From Bolinopsis microptera (taxonomy: Eukaryota; Ctenophora; Tentaculata; Lobata; Bolinopsidae), in contig NC_087076.1 in NCBI RefSeq assembly GCF_026151205.1, forward strand, positions 3,435,902 to 3,495,901: a stretch of 60,000 nucleotides of DNA, in the 5' to 3' direction. Made by a program: the position numbers and the translations under genes. Within the stretch, counting starts at the first letter, position 1; each line of letters opens with the position of its first letter. Positions 42,517 through 54,500 of the stretch are shown here, one piece after another. Below the pieces are notes generated by a model that saw only the letters and a program-made list of their open reading frames with translations, was not told the DNA's origin and ran no database searches.

Positions 42517-45500
42517 ATGGATGAATTGGACGATGTGAGGTAATGAACAAAACCACGCCCAGACATGACCACTTTACGCAGAAATCTGTGAGTAATAATA
42601 ATTTCACATGAATCAACGTGAATTAACTTACTTATATCTACTAGAATATACCTTAATGGCAGAGGGGACTGAAGTAATAGATTCTTACATGGGCTGTTCA
42701 AGCGATGTAACACTCCATCTAAAAGTATAAGTTTTTCGATAGTGATAATTGTGTTGTTCATATGATAACATGAATTGTATGTATTTTGTTTTGCTATACA
42801 GTTGAGTCAGATGAATGTGATCTTTCTATGGAACTTATTTCAGAAAAAACACAGTAAACAACTATACTGACATACAATGTAAGGTCAGAGAGGCAACCTG
42901 TAATGAACCATGGGGTCCTGCCACAACCGTTATGACCGAGATTGCTGATGCTACCTACTCAGTGTAAGTGATTTATTTTCAAACTGTTTTACAATGTATT
43001 TAGATATTATTGCAATGGTTCTTTAAGTTGAAAAACTGTGTGTTTAGTTTTTAGTCAATCATAGAATATGGACTGGTTCATACTAGGAGGCGTGATTTTA
43101 ATTTCATTGGCTTTGTGTTTGTTGTGTATCACCATTGTCTATTCTCGTTTTACCCTTCAGAGTTGAGTTTGCTGAGATTATGACCATTTTATGGAAGAGA
43201 TTAAACGATCACGGCAAAAATTGGCGGCATGTTTACAAGGTTAGTAATTATATTGAATATCTTCCCTCGTATTTAAATATTTAGAAAACTATCTGAGAAT
43301 GATCGGATTGAATTGATCATCGGAATATTATTACTAGTAGTAGATTAATTATCACACCTATACAAATAAATTACTAGCCCGGTAAACCGTTGATAAGACG
43401 CTCCGAGTTCCACCACTCCTTCAAGGTAACATTAGTATCAACATCTCAGACTTTCCACCCTTCAGAGTGCCTATTCTACTTTCCTTTCTCGGAAAATCAT
43501 TTAGTTCTACCAATTTACTAAATCATTCCTGATAACATCCTCTCGAGTTTACTTTTGACGTGACCTTTAATTATTTTCTTAAATCATCTCATCTATTAAA
43601 CAAGTGTGCAAGTTATGTACAACCTCAAGATAGTGTCCGTTGTTTATAGTCTTTAGATTTGAAAAAGTTCTTCTTGGATTATACACAGTCCGGAGATTTG
43701 TACAATTTAATATGTATTAAATAAATGTGGCAGCCTCTAAATCTGATTGAGATAATTATTAACTATCCTGGCCTATTCGTGGCCGTCTTGAAAATCTCAC
43801 ATATAAACTTTGGAAAAAAATCTGCATTTTGGTAAGAATGGTAATGCGTGCTAGTTTGAAGAGGTATGTGAGTTATCTGAGCTCCGTTCAGTTTTTTCTC
43901 ACGTGTGTATTATATGGTTTCATCTCTGAACTAAAGCACTTCTTAAATTTCAAATACTGAGCCTTCTTTTCTGTTTGCTTAGTCTGAGAGTATGTAATAA
44001 GAACCTGAAACTTGACAGTAGGTCAGTACATACTTTACTCCTGTTTATTATATGGTGCCCTGTAACATCAATACAGGAAACTTGATATATGTATAACAAT
44101 TCTACAATATAACATGATCGTATTAATAGACTGAGTTACAATAAGTAATTTCCTGATTTTGAGTGGAAAATGTCCCATATTCCAGCCTACATTACAACTA
44201 CACATATAAGATCCGAGAACAATGAACTAATTTAATAAATATATGTTTGGTTAATTATCTAATTATATAATTTTGTTCCAGGCACTACTAGTTCTGGACT
44301 ACATAATAAAGCGTGGGTCGGAGAGAGTTGCCCAACAGTGTAAAGAACAGATTTACTCTCTACTGACTTTGCAGGACTTTAGATTTGTCGATAAGGATGG
44401 TAAAGATCAAGGAGCTAGTGGTACGTTCATATAACGTCTGTTTTTGTTTTGCAATTTTCAACGTTCGTCGTCGGTTTTTTAATTGGACGTATTACAAAAC
44501 AGTTTTAATCAAGTTATGTGTTAACCTTAATTACGTACATGATGAAACACAAAGAACTACACACTACAAGTCACTACAAATTTCCATTTAACCCTAACTG
44601 AACCGAAACTAAGTCATATATTATTATACAAAGCTTAACTTGCCTTTCTTTTGTTAAACTCTTATATTCCAACACATATGCTAAGTATGATGAGGTACAA
44701 TATCTAGGAGGACCACCTGTTCTAGTGTTAAATACACAGTGCGTCATTAATAATGTGTCACTTCTCATTTGCGTCATTAATGAGCGGTACACTGTCACTT
44801 CGTTTAGGGACGAGATATTTGATCATACCTACTGGCTACTGCACAGAGTACATAATATTGTCATGTTACATATTATGTACATATTATTATGTATGTATGG
44901 AATGTGTGGAATGTACACGGTCTCTGCAGTACCATTTGAACTCGCCTAAATTTCATGTGTTTCTGCCTAGTGCCTATTTGAAATGAAATGTAACGAAATC
45001 AGAAATGAGGTATTTATATCCTGCTCATATGATTAACCAACCAAAACAAGAAGGGTGGTCCCTGGTTCACCATGTGAGGGCGGCTGACTGTGAGTGATGT
45101 GAGCAAATGTGTAAATTTCAACAAAAGTAAAACAAGCTGTGCCTTAACCGTGCGTTATATGTTCATCGACAGATTACCGAATTGCCGGACCTTCTAGAAT
45201 TTTCTGTACTACCTAAACGATCACAATATGATTAGAATCGCGAAATTATTAGACTGGTGTCTGGCATGGCTCGTGACTCAGCTTATATTTTCTTACGAAA
45301 GATCAATTCTTGAAGATCGTGTTTGTTAATGTCAGTATCTTAATCAAAGAAAGAGGAGACAATGCAATATGCCTCGTATGGGAGTGGAGGAGTATGGCAT
45401 CCATTAATGCAGGGACAATAGTTCTGTATTGTCATCACAACACACCTCCTAGTCTTACTTGAACTGTTCATTTTGAACATTGTCCAATTCTACTCACGTG

Positions 45501-48500
45501 AAATCTATTATGCAGCACAATGTTGGCTCTCAACCCGTGATCATGAGTAACTTGGATAGTATAAACTTATTGACTGGGTTCGTTGGAATTTATCTGGCTT
45601 TTCAAAATACTATAGCGTATCGAGCGGACCACACAAATGCAAAACAATTTCAGCATTGCATCCTGCATCTGCTTGAAAACAAAATTACATGGTAAATCTA
45701 GGGTCTTGGTAAATGAGCCTGGATTCTTTACTCGGTCAATCAAGTAGAAGTATTTGTATATAATAATAAACCCAACATTTATGAGAGTGTAAATTAAAAC
45801 TCGGCCAAAGGCTAGTCTCATTAAACTATATAAAAAATAAGTATAAAGAATAAGGAAAAGGAACGGGAATGAAGCCAATACCAGAAGTGAAACCCCACCA
45901 AAGAATAATTGATCCTTAGGTAGACCTGGTGAAATAAAGTAACTGAACTGTAAGTTTAAGAAAAGACGGAAGGAATAAAGGAGAGAGGAAATAATGTTAT
46001 GTGAACATCATCAGCAGATGACTTGGCACACCGGTTTCGGGGGTTTAATACCTGTACCGGTTTAATGTGCCAAGACCCCCTAGCAATCACTCGTCAGTGA
46101 TCACCTGTTCACGTTAAATGTGATGTCAAGGATGTCGCTGACATCAAGTATACTGTATTTGTACAGAATACTAGGTCGGTCTTTCAGAAGCTTTCTGAAT
46201 TTACTCTTCAGGAGTCTGTCATTATAACATCTTGAAAGAAGTGTCCTATAAAGGGTGTTGGTAGAACACAGAAAAGAATCAAGGTCAGAGATAATGGAAG
46301 AGTAACGAAGGACCTGACCGTAAAAAACATTATAACCAACAGAAGAGGAAATATTACTGTTAGGAAAGGTGTACATGACCACAGGAAAGTTGAAGTCATC
46401 AAGTTTGTTGTAAAGCTTGGTGGCGACGTGTCCGGAGTTATTCATCGAGATGTTGATGTCGAGATAGTTTACGGACTTATTGTCGTCACCACTCCTCTCC
46501 ATAAGCAGGTCAGGTGGATAAATGGACCTGATTAGGTTAGAGAAATGCAAATAGTTCATGGTGTTGAGGTCGTCGACATATCTGCAGTTTCTTGAGAGGA
46601 GCTTAGCGAGACCGAACTTCTTTTCTTTGATTAGGCGTGTCATGTAGTTGAATTCACACTTCCCTAGCGAAAGATCAGCGAACTGGCTACTAGAATTCCC
46701 TCCCATGGGAATGCCTTTCGTTTGTCTTAAAATCTGATCCCCAAAACAAACAAAAGTGTTAAACAGAATAAATGTAATAGCTGTTTTGAGTTTATCAGCA
46801 GAAAAACATAAGTATCCGTTATATTCCTTTTTAGAGAAAAAATTGTTGTTCTTATACAGAGAAACACAAATAAATTTATTCGTATTACTAAAGAGGAGAT
46901 CTATTAGCTCGAAAAGCAGTGACTGTACAACCTGAAGGTCTAGATTGGTATACAGAGTGGTAAAGTCGTATACCTGCATATTAAAAATCTCTAGTCTAGG
47001 CAGCCTTTCCAGGAACTGTTTAGAGCTGTTAATGCTCCAGTCGCAGTTAATTCCAGTATTGTTGTAGATAGAGTTGCAGTATTTGGAAAAGTATTCTTTT
47101 AAAACTTTTAAAGCTTTGTTGACTACAACTGATATCTGCTTAGTGGTACATTTACTGGCCCCAGCTATAAATCTAGACTTATAAGGATTCTTGTGAAGTT
47201 TAGGAATCCAAAAGATTCTCGGTAGACAAAGGTTGTCCTCAGAAACACGAATATTAAAGTTATCTTTAATGAAGTTCACATGTTCCTGAATAATATCATC
47301 CTCTACAGAGTTAACCGGATGATAAGTAGAATTGCCACGACACTCTAGAGAAGTGAGATCGTAGCCAAGTTCGTTGAGAAGGGTTAAAAGATAAAACTTC
47401 TTGCAGACAAAAACATAATTATTTGAAGCTTTATCTACGGAGCAAATAATAAAAGAAGAAGAAAGACTGTCGAGATAAGATTTAACATCATCCCTTTGTA
47501 GAATGGAATTGTAGGGAGTGAAGTTATTAGGGGAGGAGGAGAGGAAGTTAAGGCGATTGGTGAAGATCCGGGAGACCTCATCTTTCCAATCCTGGAATTC
47601 CAAACATGAAAGTCCATGTTTCCTAGCCATACGGGTGGCGAAGTTGGCTGAACACTCGTTGAGGCTCTCCAAGATTTGCTCAGGAGGAACAGACACAGGT
47701 TCCCTAAATTTGGTACCGTAACTCATGATGCCTCTTAAATCCTCGTGCTCAATGAAAGCAAGGTCACCGGTGATGATGTGGCCTCGAGGCTGATAGCAAT
47801 AAGGGTTACTGGAACAGGGGCAATCACCTTCCAGGATGGAGGAAATAGTAGTATTATCAAGTGATTTAAGGAATCTATTATAATTAAAAAGCTTACGCCC
47901 GACAGGAATATCGTACTTATAGTAAACTTTTAAGGGAAGGAAAGGCGTAAGGTTTGGAGGGAGAAGAGTCAAGATCCTAGAGTCACGAATGACTGATTCT
48001 ATTCGGAGTTTATCAAATATTTTAGAACAATAGTGAAAAGTGATAAACTCGCTATTAACAGAGGTGATATTAGGAGAAGAAGTGCTGTCTTGGCCAGCAA
48101 AAGATTGTATAACAAGGAAAATGGCTCCAGATTTGCAGAGGGAATGAGAGCTAAGTTGCTTGAGCTCGCCTTTTTGAAGGCTACTTATATCTTTATAAAA
48201 GCTGTATTTGCTTTCAGGCATTTTTCTTTTTAAACTTTCATATTTATTGTCAATCTCTCTTAAAGTGAGAGTCCTTTTGTATATTCTATCTTCATGGCTT
48301 TTGTTTTTCTTTTTTCTGCCATGTCCTCTTTTATATCTTTTTATTTTACTTTTAAAATAAATATCGTTAAAGTTGCTTTTAGAAATATTACCAGAACCTT
48401 TTATGTTGTCATTGAGACCTAGAGGGTGAGCAGTGCTCAGGAGATTAATCCAAAGAAGTTCCCTGTCAGCTAAGGCCAGACGAGGGTCTTCAGTAGAGGA

Positions 48501-51500
48501 AGGGTCAATAAAATCAATAATTTGAATGGAGGCGTCATGAAAATTATGACCGGGAGTATTAAAGTGGTCATGGACAAAGGAGGATTTGCCGGCTTTAACC
48601 GAAGCACGGTGTCCATTCATGCGTTCATTAAGGCGCTGTTCTGTGAGCCCAACATATTGAATACCACAAGAACAAGTGAGGAGATAGATAATAGAAGAAG
48701 ATTTACAAGAAAAGGATTCAGAGTGAGTTAACATGAAAGAATTATTAGTAACGTAACTGGTGAAAATATTACTTGACCTGAATGGTTTACAGGTGAGACA
48801 TCTTGACTTATTACACGGTGTTATATCAGGGGAAATAATACTGTTGGGATGAATCCAAGTGTTGGATGTGATGTTATATATTTTATTTCCTTTCTTAAGT
48901 CAAGAATTTACAGGACAAACTTAACAGCCGACTCCAACTGAAAAAGCCCTGGGAACCATCACCAACCAGATGCCTTGGGGCTGCCAAGGTTAAGCGGGCG
49001 TTAGGTGACATGAACTAATGTTCTCCCACTGTCACAGTGCAGCCAAGCAGAGTGCTGTTGTTCCAAGAACACTCTTTATAACCGGATCACACACTGCCGC
49101 TGCTTCTCGTACCGTAGCTAGGGCGGGCAGCTCACGCCCCTGTTTGGTCTAAGGAACAGAAAACATGAAGGGAAACACTCCTGAAGAACTGTGTAAAAGG
49201 GGGTAATAATATCATAAAAAGGGCCAACTAGCAAAAACTAAGGACGTAAATCATATAATAACAAGCTATCACTTGGCGCATCCGGCAGGGCGGAGGAACC
49301 GCCACACACTTTCAACAGTGATACAAGGGTGAGTTATAGATAATGAAAGCTTGGCAGAAAGTTCACCATTCACACCCGGCTGAATGTATACGAATTGTAT
49401 TATACTGTATGTACAGTGTACAGTGTACAGTGTACAACAAGTACTGATCTCTCTACAACACAATTAATGCCTATTTCCTTGATGATAAAGTCAACAATGG
49501 CAATTGTATTGTATGTCAGTGTGATAGGATTGCCTCTAATCATGAATAATGATAGCATCGTGTGTTATTTGTGATGCTAACAAGGCCCTATGTTGGCACT
49601 TTGTCCATTTTCATGGTATAAGTTAATCATGCTAAACTTTTCAAAATATTCTCAGAATAAAGCTCATTTAATTTGGCAGTGTTGGTGAGAAATGTGATCA
49701 TTTGAGTATGTAAACGTAATCAAGACGTGTACACTGCAACATGTATTCTAATACGTAATCTTGTTATAATGTATAATGAATACATGGTCATTCATGTCGA
49801 AAACATTAGAATTTATTTGACGCATCAGCTATTGGTTTTTAAAGGAAGTTCCCATTTTACGTGTAGACAGTTACCGTGATTGAACCACAAAAATATTTTG
49901 TCATCTTAATAACACATTTCAGACACAAGGAAATATTTTGTGCCGAAAACATACCCTCACTTTGCAGGCCTACAATCATACTTACCTGATGTCGAGGTTA
50001 AAACCGATCTTCTTGGGTTTTCCTCCGGGCGGAGTCTTTCCATTGCACAGCGGTTAGATGAAATCTGCAGTTAGGACAAATCGTCCTACTCTGGGCATAT
50101 AATTTGTGGTAGCGGGTGCTGCGGAAACGCGGCACCCTTCATTTCCTAAACTTGGTAATAGAACATGGGTATCCTAACTTTATCAGACTGTTGTCCTTGA
50201 GTATCAGTATAATATTCGGTAGCTCTATAAAAATACTGAGCATCATTAAACTGGTGGCATTTGGAACGATCACATGCTGTAGTTGGATATGTTAATGCTT
50301 GATTGCAGTAATTAGTATGCGAGGATTTTTCTAATTGCAACACTATTTGAGGTAAATTAAATTATTTCTTGTAAAAATCTCCTTGTTGTATGTAAAATAC
50401 TTCACTCGGGATTTCTAATAATCAATTTCAAAAGTGGTCAAAATATTTCGGCCACCACAAACAATTAATACTTTTCTAATATGATAATATATATTATAAT
50501 ATGTCATTTAGCTTTGAGCGACTCTTTTTTGAGTGGCATGGTAGTCACTAGTCAGGTAGTAGTTACCCTTATTATGTTTCTTTAGCTGAACAATGCCCCG
50601 CTCTGAACCTGGATACATGGTAAAATTCCAATGTAAGAAAGATAATTTATTCTCATTTTAGGACTCTAAATAATACAAAGAAAGATACTGTGTTTCCTTT
50701 AGACCCTTACACATGGATTTACACTTTACAGTTCCCTACTCAAGGTTATTTTTCGTATGAATTAATTAATCAAATCTAGAAATGTATACACATTTAACCC
50801 ATTTGCGGGCTTAAATTACGTAATCAAAATTACTTTATCGCTGTTAAAGTGCACGGTGTTCGTACATTGAACAAATTGTATCAACCAATCTCTATGATGA
50901 TGAGATCTTGTATTTACATTCCACATCGTTTAAGGATATAACTCCACTTTTGACCTATTTGACGGCCACTTTTTTTTCATAATCGCACCGGTTTTTTTTT
51001 CAGGGAGTGCGATTGCAAAACTTATCGCACTGTTTTGAGAAAGATCGAAAACATATTCAGTGCGATAACAAAACTAATCGCACTGATTTTCTGAAAGATA
51101 CTGTAATATCGTGTTCCGCAATTTCCTGTCCATACGCTAACATAAATTTACATTATATTAGTTGCATTAGCGTAATCATATGTTAATAATATAGCTGAAT
51201 AATATGTTAATAATATAGCTGAATAGTGTAATGTAAATAAAGAGCCACACGCTGAGGCTACGAGGGCTGTTATCCGTTGAAATGTTGAAATGTTAGTTCG
51301 CGTGACCACCGCGTGCGAGTCACAATAGAAGAACGAATCATCTTGACGTGCCAACGTATTCACTGCTCTGAGATCCTATGAGCCATGAGGCTTAGTGTGA
51401 CCAACCGCTTTTGCTTTTGTTACAGGGCCGGTATGGCAGTTGATTGTTTTTTGCCATGTTGTGTTGAATGGAAATATCGTCCCAAGAATCAAATCGACCT

Positions 51501-54500
51501 GATAATGGACGACTGAGCGTTTCACAGCAATTGATAAGAGATAATACATACTAATAGTATTTCTGTATTTTTAAAGATAAGATAAGACAATGCCGTAATA
51601 CTCATACAAAATATTACGATTAAGTTTATTTGATCTGTAACTTGAAGTTGAAGTTGTCTATGTCAAAGACGTAAATATAATTATAGGTTGTGACTATGAT
51701 ACCATAATTGGTGTCAAGAATATTAATACTGTTTTAGGGGTGTAAATCATGCGACAGTTTTCAGTAAGTTTTGAAACTTGTGACTTGACAGTTGACAGGT
51801 AGTGCGATTATAAACTAATTATAAACTAATCGCACTGTTTTTTTCAGTTGATCTCAAAACAGTGTGAATAGTTCACACTCTGGCTCCATAATATGAAGGA
51901 CTTAATTCTAAACGAAAAGCTCGAATAGTCGGTGCGATTATAAACTAATTGCACTGTTCATAACACCAAAAGCGTGGAGTTATACGCTTATCTGACTGCA
52001 TGTATAATACGATTACACCAGTTATTTCACTTAGCTGCGCCTCGTGAAATAGCGGCAATGATCGAACTCGGCTTCGCCTCGTGCGATTAAACTGTATCAA
52101 TTTTCACTCGGCTGCGCCTCGTGCAATTAATAGTGTAATCGAATTGTACGCAGTTAGATTAGCGTATATAATAATAGCATCCCTAGGCTACGATATTATG
52201 GAGTTGTCTCTTAATTAATTCAAAAAATTTACATGTTCGAAGATAATTGACGCTTACGAAAGGGAAATATGGAGGAGGGGGCAACCCCGTGAAAATTTAT
52301 TCCCCAACTTTTCGTCAAATGAGCAAAGATGGGCAAAGCCTTAAAAACAGCTAAAACTTCGAATGGAATTTAAAAAATTCTAAGGCCTATCTTAAAATTC
52401 TGATAGAGTGGAATCTTTTAAATGGTCCTTAGAACATATTATTGAAACATATATCCTGAAAGTTTCAAGGTGATTGCTCAAAAAATGTAGGAGAAGATAG
52501 ATTTTTAGACTCGATTTTCAGGGCGCGCGATTGAAAATCGCTCGTGCAATACAATTACACATGAGTGCTGACCTTTGACCGGCAATAACTTCGGCTAGGA
52601 ACAATATTTTTTCCATGGGACCAAAAGCAGCAGATAGATATCACTCCCCTTTATCATAAACAACTATAAAATCAATTTCGAGAGAAATTTCATAAAGACC
52701 CCCTGCCCCCTTAAACTAGAACCTTCTTTATTGACTCTAGTCCAAGTATTTAATGATCGCGCTGTGGATTAGTAAGACGATTAAGATTTTAAATTTTAAA
52801 GAGCACTTGTGATATGTCTGAAAGAATGTTGCAGAAACTAGAAAACACCCTACAAGCCATATTTCTGGGGGACGTTAGTACTACTTAACATGTTAATAAT
52901 GTACACTTTGACAGTCCTGCTCCGTATAAGGGGTTTAAACCAGTTGTTATATTCGTACATTGTACAATGTACAATATTGGATATAAACATGTGAAGTGAA
53001 GCCAAGTTCGTACAACAAGTCACCACGTTATTGACTCATATGACCTTGTTTCTAATGAAACGTAATCGTCATGATGCACGCATGGGGAAAACGTGATTTA
53101 AAAAAATGTAACCGTGTGATCAGTCAAATGTTAACATAACTTCTCATTTCCTGTGAGAACGGTTTAGCGGTTTTACGGCGAAAAAACATGGCCATATAGA
53201 TACAAAACTTCAAACACAAGGAAATATTTTGAATCGAATATATACCACCACATCGCACTCTTATAATCATACTTACCTGATGTCGAGGTTAAAACCGATC
53301 TTCTTGGGTTTTCCTCCGGGCGGAGTCTTTCCATTGCACAGCGGTTAGATGAAATCTGCAGTTAGGACAAATCGTCCTACTCTGGGCATATAATTTGTGG
53401 TAGCGGGTGCTGCGGAAACGCGGCACCCTTCTTTCGAAATGAATAAGACAAAACGGGTAACCACCTCCCTCGGTTCTTATATATACATATAGAACTCGAC
53501 TACTAACGATGCATCACTCGCAACCAATTATTACAATTAATTAGGGATTTTGATTGGGAATCGAGCGGTTTACTCGATTAATGTTTACTCAAAATTATAA
53601 TACAAACAGTAATAGATAGAAAATAGTAATGTTAAAGAATTCTTTTAAAAACAAACCCTCTGGAAAGGGCACTGCACACTGTTATCAAAAAGTACACTGT
53701 GATCATGAAGTACTATGAACTACAGATTTAAAAACACGACGCTTCACGCTACACATGATGTTACACATCCATAATATCGATCCTATAGGTTAAGAAGTTT
53801 AGACTTGCACTGAACAGCTTGGACTATTGTTTTTAAAATTTTGTGCAAAATTTTACCATCAGTGATTAATGATTCTGGCAGGTAACTCAGCGCTTACAGT
53901 AATTATGAGCGCTTTTTTATGAGGGCATTTTTAAGTGACAGCAACTTGTAGTTTTACCACTTTTACTCTCCTTGCCACCCTCTGTCTGCCTTCACTATCA
54001 ATTACAATTACTAATAAAGTTGTCACTTAAAAGTATTGACGTTATTTCTATTATGTGAAGCAATAAGCTCGGTTCAGTTTATGTTATTTAACATGTAAAG
54101 GATTCTTTGGAACTGAAGAGCTTACAATTTCCAATAAAAGAGGTGAAAAGATGGTTCTTGGTCGGTTTGTGGCATCGAACTGATTGTGAATTAAGTTAAT
54201 CTGAGTTCACTTATTGCTGTGTGTCAAATTCACACCGGTTGCTAAAAGTAACTTTCTGGATCAAGGCGGTGGTATGACTAATGTCAAAATAATTGACCGA
54301 ATAATACAATTATCTCCTTGCCACACAAGTGCGACAACCGCGAGACTATTGCCCTGAACGCGCATATATATGCGCGCGTCAATTCAATACAGTAACATCG
54401 GTGTCCTTTATAGAAATTTTCCCGCTATCGGTAAAAACTACTCAACTGTTAGTCGCCACAATAATTTAATTTATCATATATTTCGATCGATCAAATTGGA

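Larger units (their letters stand above)
50141..53213. other. Spacer between U1 genes, hairpin-rich
   Basis: No exon supported. It contains four GTGCGAT/ATCGCAC hairpins (51006-51955) and the foldback with three CGCCTCG hairpins (51981-52169), listed separately. The rest is AT-rich. Confidence 0.5.

Noticed and set aside
45567-45878. Hydrophobic 103-codon frame on the minus strand
   Set aside because: Lies in the intron beside the Penelope-like element without its own features; hydrophobic composition is expected from T-rich DNA.
45990-46130. Hammerhead ribozyme beside the Penelope-like element
   Set aside because: CTGACGAG, CTGATGA and GAAA boxes are present on the minus strand, but the helices between them do not form the required three-stem arrangement.
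48930-49030. 5S rRNA or tRNA-derived sequence
   Set aside because: GC-rich and superficially similar in places, but neither the 5S internal promoter nor a cloverleaf is present.
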